Shown here: positions 36,367 through 45,925 of the stretch, one piece after another
Numbering within the stretch: the first letter of the stretch is position 1
Layout: the number at the start of each line of letters is the position of its first letter
From: Pseudonocardia ammonioxydans
GTDB taxonomy: Bacteria; Actinomycetota; Actinomycetes; Mycobacteriales; Pseudonocardiaceae
DNA length: 64,000 nucleotides
Direction: 5' to 3'
Assembly (NCBI RefSeq): GCF_900115005.1
Contig: NZ_FOUY01000002.1
Coordinates: 310,001 to 374,000 of the forward strand
The notes under the pieces: generated by a model
The model's database searches: none
Seen by the model: the letters and a program-made list of their open reading frames with translations, nothing else
What the model was told of the DNA's origin: nothing
Translations under genes and position numbers: made by a program

Positions 36367-36924
36367 GGTCAGTCCGGTACGGACGGGCCGCGCCGGGGCG
36401 CAGCTGGGGGAAGGGGCCCGGGTCCGCTGGTTGGAACCTGCCTCGCAGGGGTGCGTGGGGAACGACTCCGCTCGGCCGCACGACCCTGTCGAGAATAGCC
36501 GCCGGGGTTCGGCGTTGTCCACGGAACGTCATCGAGCGGCCACCGGCGCGGGACCGGTGCAGACCCCCGGGGAGCGCGGTGCGCACGTGTCGGGGCGGCA
36601 GCGCCGGGCGGGGCCGCCGCCGGGAACGGCCACCGTGGCGGGGACGCCGCGATCCCCGCACGACGACGCCGGAGCAGCGTGCCGGGCGACGGTGTGCGGG
36701 GGTCCGTCCGGCGCAGCGCCGGGACCGTCGACCACGTCGTCCCGCTGGGGCAGGGACGCTCGTGACCACCCGACCGGTGGTGTAGAAGAATGCGTTTCGC
36801 GGTACCGGGGAGCAGGCGCGGCCGTCACGCTGCGCGGCCGGGACCGGGTACGCCGCGGGCGCGCGGCGATGAGTGTCGTGGCCGGATCGAGCGCGATCCG
36901 GCCGGGAAGTGGTCGAGGTGCGGT
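36367..36924. other. Intergenic gap between STAS and CheB-like genes, nothing identified
   Basis: 558 nt between two divergent genes. No convincing gene, RNA or inverted repeat was found. Promoters for both genes must lie here, but no strong -35/-10 pair or SigB-like element (GTTT ... GGGTA) could be identified by eye. Confidence 0.4.
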
Positions 36925-38010
36925 GTGGTCGAGGACGCGCGACGTGACCCGGACGGGGCGTCCGGGGGACCCGGCGTCGGCGCGCCCACGCTGCGCCGGG
37001 CGGTCGGGATCGGCGCCTCCGCGGGCGGCGTCGAGGCGCTGCTGGAGCTGGTGGGGTCGCTGGACCCCGGGCTGCCCGCCCCGGTGCTGGTGACGGTGCA
37101 CCAGCCTGCGGACGCCTCGACCGTGCTGCCGCAGCTGCTGGCCCGCCGGGGACCGCTGCCCGCCGCCCACGCCCGGGACGGCGAGACGCTACAGCCGGGC
37201 CGCATCTACGTGGCCCCGCCCGATCACCACCTCCTGGTCGACAAGGAGGGCACGGCGGTACTCAGCCGCGGCCCGAAGGAGAACGGCCACCGGCCCGCGG
37301 TCGACCCGCTCCTGCGGTCGCTGGCGCTGCACGTCGGCGCGGGTGCGGTCGGCATCGTGCTCAGCGGGGCCCTCGACGACGGAGCCTCCGGGATGCTCGA
37401 GGTGGTGCGGCACGGAGGAACGGGACTGGTCCAGGACCCCGAGCAGGCGCTCTACCCGAGCATGCCGCGCGCCGCGCTCGACCAGGTGCCGGGCGCCCTG
37501 GTCGAACCCGCCGGCCTGCTCGGCGCCGCCCTGTCGCGGGTGCTCGGCCGCGACCTGCCGGGTACCGCCACCGGGCGCGGCTCGTCGCGCCTGCTGTGGG
37601 AGGTCGCGGTGGCACGAATGGAGGCGCCGGAGATGACCGACATCGACCCGCCCGGCACGGCGGCCGGGCTCGCCTGTCCGGACTGCGCCGGACCGCTGTT
37701 CGAGCTGCACGACGGCGGGGCCGTGCGGTACCGGTGCCGGGTCGGGCACGCCTGGTCCCAGCACGCCCTCGGTTCGGAGCAGGACCACTCGGTGGAGACC
37801 GCGCTCTACATGGCCCTGCGCGCGCTGGAGGACAAGGCCGCCCTGCAGCGGCGGATCGCGGCGACGGCGGCCAAGCAGGGCGCGGACCGGGTGGTGGCCC
37901 GCGCCCGGGATGCCGCAGACGAGGCGGTCCGATCGGCCGGGGTGCTGCGCCGGCTGCTGGCCGGTACCCCCGGCACGTACGACGACCCGCACGGGAAGGG
38001 ACCTGCATGA
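36925..38010 (+). CDS. CheB-like methylesterase with C-terminal zinc ribbon
   Basis: A 361-aa protein with a CheB methylesterase domain at about residues 25-200. The triad is S32 (IGASAGG), H59 (TVHQP) and D152 (SGALDDG). There is no receiver domain in front of it, unlike classical CheB. The C-terminal part has a zinc-ribbon-like pair (CPDCAG ... RYRCRVGHAW) near 250. GTG 36925 is chosen because GAGG lies 6 nt upstream; the longer frame would add a basic low-complexity tail. The stop overlaps the CheR-PAS start (ATGA). Confidence 0.8.
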   Translation: MVEDARRDPDGASGGPGVGAPTLRRAVGIGASAGGVEALLELVGSLDPGLPAPVLVTVHQPADASTVLPQLLARRGPLPAAHARDGETLQPGRIYVAPPDHHLLVDKEGTAVLSRGPKENGHRPAVDPLLRSLALHVGAGAVGIVLSGALDDGASGMLEVVRHGGTGLVQDPEQALYPSMPRAALDQVPGALVEPAGLLGAALSRVLGRDLPGTATGRGSSRLLWEVAVARMEAPEMTDIDPPGTAAGLACPDCAGPLFELHDGGAVRYRCRVGHAWSQHALGSEQDHSVETALYMALRALEDKAALQRRIAATAAKQGADRVVARARDAADEAVRSAGVLRRLLAGTPGTYDDPHGKGPA

Positions 38011-39923
38011 GCGAGCTCGTCGACGAGGGGCCGGATCCGGAGTTCGAGCAGCTCCTGGAGTTCCTGAAGGAGACGCGCGGGTTCGACTTCACCGGCTACA
38101 AGCGGTCGAGCCTGCGCCGGCGGATCGCGCGCCGCATGCAGCAGCTCTCCTTCACCGGGATCGACGAGTACCTCGACCGGCTGCAGGTGGACCAGGAGGA
38201 GTTCACCCGGCTGTTCAACACGGTCCTGATCAACGTCACCGGGTTCTTCCGGGACCACGACTCGTGGGTGCACCTGCAGCACGAAGTGCTGCCGAGGTTG
38301 CTGTCGGCCCTGCGCCCGGGCGAGCCGGTACGGGTGTGGTCGGCCGGGTGCGCCAGCGGGGAGGAGGCCTACGGGCTCGCGATCCTGCTGGCCGAGGCGC
38401 TCGGGCCCGAGCAGTTCCGCGAGCGCGTCAAGATCTACGGGACCGACGTCGACGAGGACGCGCTGGCCACGGCCCGTCAGGCCGCCTACACCGACAAGGA
38501 ACTCGAACCCGTCCCGGCCGAGTGGCGGGAACGCTACTTCGACCGCAACGGCCAGCGGTTCGTGTTCCGCCCGGACCTGCGCCGCTCGGTCATCTTCGGC
38601 CGCAACGACCTCGTGCAGGACGCCCCGATCAGCCGGCTCGACCTGCTCGTCTGCCGCAACACGCTGATGTATCTGAACGCCCAGACCCAGGCCCAGGTGC
38701 TCGCCCGGTTCCACTTCGCGCTCAAGCCCGGCGGCGCCCTGTTCCTGGGCAAGGCCGAGATGCTGCTCAGCCATGCCCGGCTGTTCGTCCCGACGGATCT
38801 CAAGCGGCGGTTCTTCCGCAAGGCCGACACGGTGGGCGCAGCGCCCACGGTGATCGAGCCGGTGTACTCCACCAGTGCCGCGGCCACCCCGCGGATCGAG
38901 GACGAGGCGCTGATGTCCAGCCCGGTGGCAGCGCTCGCCGTCGTGCCGGACGGGGTCCTGGGCCTGGCCAACCGCCGCGCGGAGACCCAGCTCGGGGTGT
39001 CCGCCCGCGACGTCGGCCGGCACGTCGGCGAGCTCGAGCTGTTCGCCGGTCTGCCCGAACTGGCCTCCGCGGTGGACCAGGTCCAGCAGCAGCGCGGCTC
39101 CGTGGCGCTGCACGAGGTCGAGTGGACCCACAACAACGAGACGCTGCACTTCGACATCCAGCTCGTGCCGCTCCCGGCCGGCCCGCGCGGCGTCGCCTCG
39201 GTCGCGGTGTTCTTCACCGACGTCAGCCGGTACCGCCAGCTCGCCTCCGAGCTCGAGCACGCCCACCGCCAGGTGGAGTCCGCCTACGAGCAGCTGCAGT
39301 CGACGGTCGAGGAACTGGAGACCACCAACGAGGAGCTGCAGTCGACGGTCGAGGAGCTCGAGACCACCAACGAGGAGCTGCAGTCGACCAACGAGGAGCT
39401 CGAGACGATGAACGAGGAGCTGCAGTCGACCAACGACGAGCTCCAGTCGATCAACGACGAGCTGCGGGACCGCACCTCCGAGCTCGACGACACCAACGAC
39501 TTCCTCCAGGCCGTGCTGGAGAGCCTGCGCTCCGGCGTGGTGGTGGTCGACTCGGAGCTGATGGTGCAGGCGTGGAACCACCGGGCCGCCGACCTGTGGG
39601 GGCTGCGGTCCGACGAGGCGGTCGGCCGGCACCTGCTCAACCTCGACATCGGGCTGCCGACCGACCGGATCCGGCCGATCGTGCGCAACGCCCTCACCGA
39701 CGGCCGTTCCGGCACCGACGGGGAGGACCGGGCCCTGTCCCGGACCGACGACCAGACCGACTCCCCTGCTCCCGCCGAGCGGGTCGCCCTGACCGTGGAG
39801 GCGATCAACCGCCGCGGCCGCACCGTCCGGATCGCGATCACGGTGGACCCGCTGCGCTACCGCGACCGGGACCGCAGCGGGGCCATCATCATCATGGACC
39901 AGCTCGACGACCTCGCCCCGTGA
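38007..39923 (+). CDS. CheR methyltransferase-PAS protein with coiled coil
   Basis: A 638-aa protein. N-terminal CheR helical domain (residues 10-90: GFDFTGYKRSSLRRRIARRM, DRLQVDQEEFTRLFNTVLINVTGFFRD) and SAM-binding domain (VWSAGCASGEEAYGLAILLAEA near 108; LLVCRNTLMYLN near 215). A PAS-like domain follows (about 290-410). Residues 425-495 form a long heptad coiled coil of repeated ELQST/EELETTNEE, and a second PAS-type domain ends the protein. This is the CheB-CheR-PAS architecture found in split form here. It methylates glutamates in a chemoreceptor-like target, but no receptor gene is in the window. Confidence 0.82.
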   Translation: MSELVDEGPDPEFEQLLEFLKETRGFDFTGYKRSSLRRRIARRMQQLSFTGIDEYLDRLQVDQEEFTRLFNTVLINVTGFFRDHDSWVHLQHEVLPRLLSALRPGEPVRVWSAGCASGEEAYGLAILLAEALGPEQFRERVKIYGTDVDEDALATARQAAYTDKELEPVPAEWRERYFDRNGQRFVFRPDLRRSVIFGRNDLVQDAPISRLDLLVCRNTLMYLNAQTQAQVLARFHFALKPGGALFLGKAEMLLSHARLFVPTDLKRRFFRKADTVGAAPTVIEPVYSTSAAATPRIEDEALMSSPVAALAVVPDGVLGLANRRAETQLGVSARDVGRHVGELELFAGLPELASAVDQVQQQRGSVALHEVEWTHNNETLHFDIQLVPLPAGPRGVASVAVFFTDVSRYRQLASELEHAHRQVESAYEQLQSTVEELETTNEELQSTVEELETTNEELQSTNEELETMNEELQSTNDELQSINDELRDRTSELDDTNDFLQAVLESLRSGVVVVDSELMVQAWNHRAADLWGLRSDEAVGRHLLNLDIGLPTDRIRPIVRNALTDGRSGTDGEDRALSRTDDQTDSPAPAERVALTVEAINRRGRTVRIAITVDPLRYRDRDRSGAIIIMDQLDDLAP

Positions 39924-40003
39924 GCCGCAGCGACCGACGCCGGACACCCGCGCATCCGGGGCCCGACGGTGACGGACCCGGTGCGCCGGGACCGCAGCCT
40001 GCC

Positions 40004-40009
40004 TATGCT
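40004..40009 (+). promoter_or_regulatory. -10 element for leaderless ANTAR-like/AraC gene
   Basis: TATGCT ends 6 nt before the GTG at 40016, so the gene likely has its own leaderless promoter after the CheR gene. Confidence 0.55.
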
Positions 40010-40015
40010 GGCGCC

Positions 40016-40801
40016 GTGGCCGACATCGATGCACCCGCCGACGTGGCGGCGTTCCTCGAATCGGTGGCCGCCCTGCTCGACGACGAGGTGCCCCACGACG
40101 CGCGTCCTGCGGACCAGGCGGCCGGGGCCGCCGAGGACCGGGCGGTCACGCGGGCCCGGGCCCGGCAGGCGCGCAGCCGCGCCGCCGCCCTGGGGGAGCG
40201 GGTCGAGGGTCTGTGGCACCGCCACGAGGAGCTGCGCGACGCCACCGCCCACGCGGCACCCGCCCGGGCCTCAGCGACCCAGCAGCAGGCCACCGGCATG
40301 CTGATGGTGGTGTTCGGGCTGACCGCGAGCCAGGCCGGGCAGCTGCTGGCGATGCTGGGCTGGCGGCAGGACAGCTCCCCGGACGAGCTTGCCCGGCGGA
40401 TGGTCGCCGCCTGCGAGCGCGGTGCGGACCCCGTGGCGATGCTGCGCGGCGGCGGCGAGGACGGCCGGGGCCGGGCGCCGCTCGTCGTGCGGCGGGCGAT
40501 GGCCTTCATCGAGCAGAATGCCGGCCGTGACATCGGCATCGACGACATCGGTGCCGCGGCCGGGGTGGGGAAGCGCGGTCTCCAGCACGCGTTCCGCCGC
40601 TACTGCGGGGTCAGCCCGATCCGCTACCTGCGCCAGGTCCGGATGGCGAACGCCCACCGCGACCTCGTCTCCGCGGACCCGTCGCGCGGGGACACCGTCG
40701 CCGCGATCGCCGACGCCTGGCAGTTCACCCATCACGGCCGCTTCGCCCTGGACTACCGGACCGCCTACGGCGTCACCCCCGGGCAGACCCTCCGCGGCTG
40801 A
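40016..40801 (+). CDS. Regulator with ANTAR-like segment and AraC DNA-binding domain
   Basis: A 261-aa protein. Residues about 95-140 (QQQATGMLMVVFGLTASQAGQLLAML) resemble the ANTAR helix bundle used for RNA antitermination, but key positions are diverged. Residues about 165-255 form an AraC-type double HTH (DIGIDDIGAAAGVGKRGLQHAFRRYCG; TVAAIADAWQFTHHGRFALDYRTAYG). A combined ANTAR and AraC protein would be unusual; the first part may only be a sensory helix bundle. It follows CheR by 92 nt with its own promoter and is convergent with the GAF-ANTAR gene. Confidence 0.65.
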   Translation: MADIDAPADVAAFLESVAALLDDEVPHDARPADQAAGAAEDRAVTRARARQARSRAAALGERVEGLWHRHEELRDATAHAAPARASATQQQATGMLMVVFGLTASQAGQLLAMLGWRQDSSPDELARRMVAACERGADPVAMLRGGGEDGRGRAPLVVRRAMAFIEQNAGRDIGIDDIGAAAGVGKRGLQHAFRRYCGVSPIRYLRQVRMANAHRDLVSADPSRGDTVAAIADAWQFTHHGRFALDYRTAYGVTPGQTLRG

Positions 40802-40807
40802 CCGCCG

Positions 40808-41548
40808 TCAGCGCTGTGACCGGGACCGGCGCACCGGTCCGGCCGTGACCTCCCGCGCGACGTCGTGCAGCTTCGTGTTGGTGTGCTGGGAGTAGCGCAC
40901 GAGCAGGTTGAACGCCTGGTGGTCGTCGAGACCGAAGCGTTCCATCACGATGCCCTTGGCCTGGCCGATCACGTCCCGGGTGGTGAGCGCCTGTTCCAGG
41001 TCGGCGACGGCGGTCGCGCCGTAGACCAGCACCGCGGCCTGGGTGGCGAACGCCCCGGCGATGGCCTGGGCGGTCTCGTCGAACGCGTCGGGCACGGTGC
41101 TGTAGAGGTTCAGCGCCCCGGATGGGGCCTCGTACGGCGCCATGGCGAACGACAGCAGGCTGCGGACGCCCCGCTCGACGGCCGCCGGGCCGAACCGCGG
41201 CCAGCGTTGCTCGGACGGTAGGGCGAAGTCGGGGACCCGGAGCCGGCTGGAGGTTCCGGGCGTGAGCGTCGTCACACAGGGGCCCTCCGCCCACTCGGCC
41301 TGCAACCGGTCGAGATCGGCGATCAGGGGGTCGCTCGGTGCCCGCGACTGCAGTCCGTCGCCGTCACGCATGGTCAGCCCGGCGTAGGTGGCGCCGGGCA
41401 CACTGGCGACCGCGGCGACGGTGAGCTGTTCCAGGAGCTGCTCGCTGCGGGGACCGGGCCGGCGCGGGCCGCGGTCGGTGATCCGCTCGGCGATCTGTGC
41501 CAGCACGGCGGGCATGGAGTCCGACGAGCCGACCGGCACGGTGTCCAT
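40808..41548 (-). CDS. GAF-ANTAR regulator
   Basis: A 246-aa protein. The N-terminal GAF domain (about 30-160: VASVPGATYAGLTMRDGDGLQS, WPRFGPAAVERGVRSLLSFAM) is followed by an ANTAR RNA-binding domain at about 180-230 (DVIGQAKGIVMERFGLDDHQAFNLLVRYSQ). ANTAR proteins bind paired hairpins in leaders and prevent termination. ATG 41548 has GGAGGAGG 5 nt upstream, far better than the upstream in-frame starts. It is the clearest output regulator of the signalling island. Confidence 0.85.
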   Translation of the reverse strand: MDTVPVGSSDSMPAVLAQIAERITDRGPRRPGPRSEQLLEQLTVAAVASVPGATYAGLTMRDGDGLQSRAPSDPLIADLDRLQAEWAEGPCVTTLTPGTSSRLRVPDFALPSEQRWPRFGPAAVERGVRSLLSFAMAPYEAPSGALNLYSTVPDAFDETAQAIAGAFATQAAVLVYGATAVADLEQALTTRDVIGQAKGIVMERFGLDDHQAFNLLVRYSQHTNTKLHDVAREVTAGPVRRSRSQR

Positions 41549-41720
41549 GTCGCCCTCCTCCGGACGGCGTCCTCGGCGGACGAGGACGCTGGTCGTCTGC
41601 GCGGCCCGGTACGGAGCCGCTCCGTCCGAGAGTATCCGTTCCACGCACGAGCCATCCGTCCGGCGAGAGATCGACATCGTGTGTCCGGACGCGGTCACGA
41701 CCCGGCTACCGTGCTGGGCG

Positions 41721-42458
41721 ATGCCGAGCAGTTCCGCCGCCGGGCACTTCCTCGCCCGCACGAGCCTGGCGCCGGACGCACCGGACGCCGGCTACCCGTT
41801 CGACCTGCCGGTGGTGCGGTGGTTGCGCGAGCACGGCGGCCTGGTCCTGCGCCCGGGCGTGACGTTCCTGGTGGGGGAGAACGGCTCCGGCAAGTCGACC
41901 CTGGTGGAGGCGCTCGCCGTCGCGCTCGGGCTCAACCCGGAGGGCGGCTCGCGCTCGTTCCGGTTCGCCACCCGCTCCAGCGAGTCCGACCTCGGCACCC
42001 ACCTGCGGGTCGCGCGCCGGCCCGGACGGGAGCGCATCAGCTTCTTCCTGCGGGCCGAGTCGTACTACAACGTCGCCACCGAGGTGGAGAACATCGGCCA
42101 CGGGTTGCCCGCGGCCTTCGGCGGGTCACCGCACGAGCGGTCGCACGGCGAGTCGTTCCTCGCGCTGCTCAACCACCGCTTCGGCCCGCGCGGGCTCTAC
42201 CTGCTCGACGAACCCGAGGCCGCGCTCTCGCCGACCGGCGCGATGGCGGTGCTGGGCCGGATGGCCGACCTGACCGCGCAGGGCTGCCAGTTCGTCGTCG
42301 CCACCCACTCGCCGATCCTGCTGGCGCTGCCCGGCGCGACCATCCTGGAGATCGGCGACGACGGCGCCGTGCGGCGGACCGCCTACGACGACGCCGCCCC
42401 CGTCGTCCTCACCCGGGGTTTCCTCGCAGACCCGGACGCGTTCCTGCGCCACCTCTGA
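41721..42458 (+). CDS. AAA/ABC-type ATPase
   Basis: A 245-aa ATPase of the ABC/SMC-like class (COG3910 group). Walker A is GENGSGKSTLVEAL near residue 55, the signature-like SHGESF near 140 and Walker B LYLLDEPEAALS near 160, followed by the H-loop (FVVATHSPILL). It has no membrane partner nearby and no nuclease domain, so it is not obviously a transporter or a defence system. A TACCGT lies 8 nt before the ATG. It is convergent with gluD. Confidence 0.75.
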   Translation: MPSSSAAGHFLARTSLAPDAPDAGYPFDLPVVRWLREHGGLVLRPGVTFLVGENGSGKSTLVEALAVALGLNPEGGSRSFRFATRSSESDLGTHLRVARRPGRERISFFLRAESYYNVATEVENIGHGLPAAFGGSPHERSHGESFLALLNHRFGPRGLYLLDEPEAALSPTGAMAVLGRMADLTAQGCQFVVATHSPILLALPGATILEIGDDGAVRRTAYDDAAPVVLTRGFLADPDAFLRHL

Positions 42459-42476
42459 CCGTCCCTACGGGGAGGG

Positions 42477-43346
42477 TCAGACGCCGCCGTGGCCGGCCTG
42501 CGGGGCGACCAGGTCGGGGTCGGCGGGCTTGGCCTTGCGCGGGCCGTGCGCGAGCCGCTTCTCCACCAGCCGCGAGATCCCGGTCAGGATCAGGCAGAGC
42601 CCGATGTAGATGACCGCGACGACCAGCGCGACCGGCAGGATCGGCGCCCCGAGCTGGTTCTGGCTGCCCAGGAAGCGCGCCTGGTAGAGCAGCTCCGGGT
42701 AGAGGATGATGAACCCGAGCGCGGTGTCCTTGAGGACCACCACCAGCTGCGACAGGATCGTCGGCAGCATCGAGCGGACCGCCTGCGGGAGCAGCACGCT
42801 GGTCATCACCTGGCCCTTGCGCAGGCCCAGCGCGTACGCGGCCTCGCTCTGGCCACGCGGCACCGCGTTCACCCCGGCCCGGAAGACCTCGGCGAGCACC
42901 GAGCCGTTGTAGAGCATCAGGCCGAGCACGACGGCCCAGAAGGCATCGATCGTGATGCCCAGCCCGCGGTCGAGGCCGTAGAACAGGATGAAGATCAGGA
43001 TCAGCAGCGGGACGGCGCGGAAGAGCTCGACCACCGCCGTCGCGGGAACGCTGATCCAGCGGTGGTCGGAGAGCCTGCCCGCGGCGAACACGGCACCGAA
43101 CACCAGCGACAGCACCGCGGCGACCAGGAACGCGCTGACCGTCGCCCACAGCGCGTTCAGCAGCAGGTACTGGATGTTGATGTAGGTGATCCACTCCCAC
43201 AGCCGCGGGGAGAACTGCCCGGCGTCGTAGAAGCGGTAGACCACGAAGACCAGCACCGCGACGATCGCCGCGACGCCGATGGCGCCGACGGTGCGGTTGC
43301 GGGCCCGGGCCGCGGGGCCGGGGATGTCGTAGAGGACGGAACTCAT
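42477..43346 (-). CDS. gluD: Glutamate-type ABC transporter permease GluD
   Basis: A 289-aa permease of the polar amino acid (HAAA) family with about five or six membrane helices. The EAA-type loop is RGQSEAAYALGLRKGQVMTSVLLPQA near residue 160. It pairs with GluC to form the membrane channel of a glutamate uptake system, as in Corynebacterium gluABCD. It starts 52 nt after gluC ends, on the same strand. Confidence 0.88.
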   Translation of the reverse strand: MSSVLYDIPGPAARARNRTVGAIGVAAIVAVLVFVVYRFYDAGQFSPRLWEWITYINIQYLLLNALWATVSAFLVAAVLSLVFGAVFAAGRLSDHRWISVPATAVVELFRAVPLLILIFILFYGLDRGLGITIDAFWAVVLGLMLYNGSVLAEVFRAGVNAVPRGQSEAAYALGLRKGQVMTSVLLPQAVRSMLPTILSQLVVVLKDTALGFIILYPELLYQARFLGSQNQLGAPILPVALVVAVIYIGLCLILTGISRLVEKRLAHGPRKAKPADPDLVAPQAGHGGV

Positions 43347-43398
43347 GACGCCTCCGCGGGCAGACGTACGTCGGGTCGGTGCGTGTCGCCTCCGCGGC

Positions 43399-44046
43399 TC
43401 ATCGGGCCGCGCTCCAGCGCTGGTCGAGCCGCCGCTGCAGGATCGTCAGCGGGACCACGAGGATGATGAAGAACAGCGCGACCCACAGCAGGCCCACGAA
43501 CACGTTGTAGCCGCGCTCGGAGAGGTTGGCGTAGATGCCGCCCGCCTCGACCACGGCGAAACCGGCCGCGATCGTGGTGTTCTTCAACAGGGCGATCTGC
43601 ACGTTCGTCAACGGTGGGACCACGGCCCGGACCGCCTGGGGCAGCACGACCTGGCCCAGGGTCTGGGTGAAGCTGAAGCCCAGCGCCCGGGAGGCCTCGG
43701 CCTGCCCGACCGGGACGGTGTTGATCCCCGAGCGGACGACCTCGCAGACGAACGCCGCGGTGTAGAGGGTCAGGCCGATGCAGGCCAGGGTGTAGAACGA
43801 CAGCTCCACCAGTTCGAGACGCGGGTAGGCGAAGGCGAAGAAGAACAGCACCAGCGTGAGCGGGGTGTTCCGCAGGACCGTCACGTACAGCGTCCCGACG
43901 CCACGCAGCACCGGGACCGGGCTGACCCGCATGCCGGCGATGATGGTGCCGAGGATCAGCGACCCGATCGCGGAGACCACGAACAGGGCGAGGGTGCCGC
44001 CGAAACCCCTGAGGTACAGGTCGAGGTTGTCCAGCAGGACGTTCAC
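43399..44046 (-). CDS. gluC: Glutamate-type ABC transporter permease GluC
   Basis: A 215-aa permease with the conserved loop VGQAEASRALGFSFTQTLGQVVLPQAVRA is described here by its core GQAEASRALGFSFTQT, near residue 130. About five hydrophobic segments. GTG start at 44046. It lies after a 20-bp hairpin that separates it from gluB, so it is probably expressed below gluB. Confidence 0.88.
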   Translation of the reverse strand: MNVLLDNLDLYLRGFGGTLALFVVSAIGSLILGTIIAGMRVSPVPVLRGVGTLYVTVLRNTPLTLVLFFFAFAYPRLELVELSFYTLACIGLTLYTAAFVCEVVRSGINTVPVGQAEASRALGFSFTQTLGQVVLPQAVRAVVPPLTNVQIALLKNTTIAAGFAVVEAGGIYANLSERGYNVFVGLLWVALFFIILVVPLTILQRRLDQRWSAAR

Positions 44047-44072
44047 CGCGACGCTCTCCTTCCGCGCTCGGG

Positions 44073-44117
44073 CACGGTGTGGCCCGCGGTGACGGGCTCA
44101 CCGCGGGCCACACCGTG
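44073..44117 (-). terminator. 20-bp hairpin between gluB and gluC
   Basis: CACGGTGTGGCCCGCGGTGA (44073-44092) pairs perfectly with the segment at 44098-44117, giving a 20-bp stem with a 5-nt CGGGC loop. It starts 7 nt after the gluB stop and lies wholly in the 77-nt gap. No U-tract follows, so it more likely slows transcription or protects gluB mRNA than stops it completely. Confidence 0.75.
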
Positions 44118-44123
44118 GGGTGG

Positions 44124-45008
44124 TCAGTAGCGCTCGACCTGCGGCGGGTCGGCCGGGGTACCGGACTTGCCCAGCGTGCCGTCGTAGATCGTCTTCCAGG
44201 TGCCGTCGTCGGCCGCGGCCTGCAGCAGATCGTTGATCTTGTTGCGGAAGGCGGCGTCGTCCCGCGGGACACCGACGCCGTAGGGCTCCTCGGAGAACGT
44301 CTCGCCGGTGACCTTCAGCTGCTCCGGGTTCTGCGAGGCGTAGCCGAGCAGGATCGCGTCGTCGGTGGTGACGGCGTCGACCTGGCCGTTGATCAGCTGG
44401 TCCACGCACTGGGTGTAGGTCTGGAACTCGACGATCTGGTCGGTCAGGTTCTGCTCCCGGACCCGCTGGATCGGGGTGGACCCGGTGGCCGAGCAGACCG
44501 TCTTGCCCTGCAGCGTCTGCGGGCCGGTGATCTCGTTGTCGTCGGCCCGCACCAGCAGGCCCTGACCGGCGATGTAGTACGGGCCGGCGAACCCGACGCG
44601 CTCCTTGCGCTTGTCGTTGATGGTGTAGGTGCCGACGTAGTAGTCGACCTCGCCGCGCTCGATGGCGTCCTCCCGGGCGGCGGACGGCACGACCTTGTAG
44701 TCGATCTGGTCCGGGGAGAACCCGAGGCCACCGGCGATCATCTTCGCGATGTCGATGTCGAAGCCGGAGAACTGGCCGGTGGTGGCGTCGCGGAAGCCCA
44801 TGCCCGGCTGGTCGTCCTTCACGCCCACGATCAGGCGGCCGCGCTGCTGGATCTTGTCGAAGGTCGGGGAGCCCTCGACCGTGACGTTCTCGGCGACGGC
44901 CGGCTCGTAGCCGGAGCCCTGCGCTCCGGGGGAGCCCTGCTGGCCGCAGCCGGCCAGCGCGAGGGCGCCGGCCAGCACGGCCGCCACCAGCATCCGGGTT
45001 CTCTTCAT
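44124..45008 (-). CDS. gluB: Glutamate-type ABC transporter substrate-binding lipoprotein GluB
   Basis: A 294-aa lipoprotein. The lipobox is LALAGC with C21 as the lipidated residue. The solute-binding domain starts at GRLIVGVKDDQPGMGF and continues through FDIDIAKMIAGGLG and VTTDDAILLGYAS, typical of family 3 binding proteins for glutamate/aspartate. It is expressed with GluA, GluC and GluD; the strong hairpin after it suggests it is made in excess. Confidence 0.9.
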   Translation of the reverse strand: MKRTRMLVAAVLAGALALAGCGQQGSPGAQGSGYEPAVAENVTVEGSPTFDKIQQRGRLIVGVKDDQPGMGFRDATTGQFSGFDIDIAKMIAGGLGFSPDQIDYKVVPSAAREDAIERGEVDYYVGTYTINDKRKERVGFAGPYYIAGQGLLVRADDNEITGPQTLQGKTVCSATGSTPIQRVREQNLTDQIVEFQTYTQCVDQLINGQVDAVTTDDAILLGYASQNPEQLKVTGETFSEEPYGVGVPRDDAAFRNKINDLLQAAADDGTWKTIYDGTLGKSGTPADPPQVERY

Positions 45009-45066
45009 GCGTCGATCTCCACTCGTGAGGGAAAGGGGTGGCGCCGGTCGGGTGCAGCTCAGTTGC

Positions 45067-45822
<756 letters not shown>

Positions 45823-45925
45823 GCTGCCTCCGGACATGGCGAGAGCCTGGACGGATCCGAGGGGTGAGTCCACCACCTTGAGGAAGCCTTAGGGTCTCGG
45901 CCACGTAACGGAAGGGACGGTCGGT

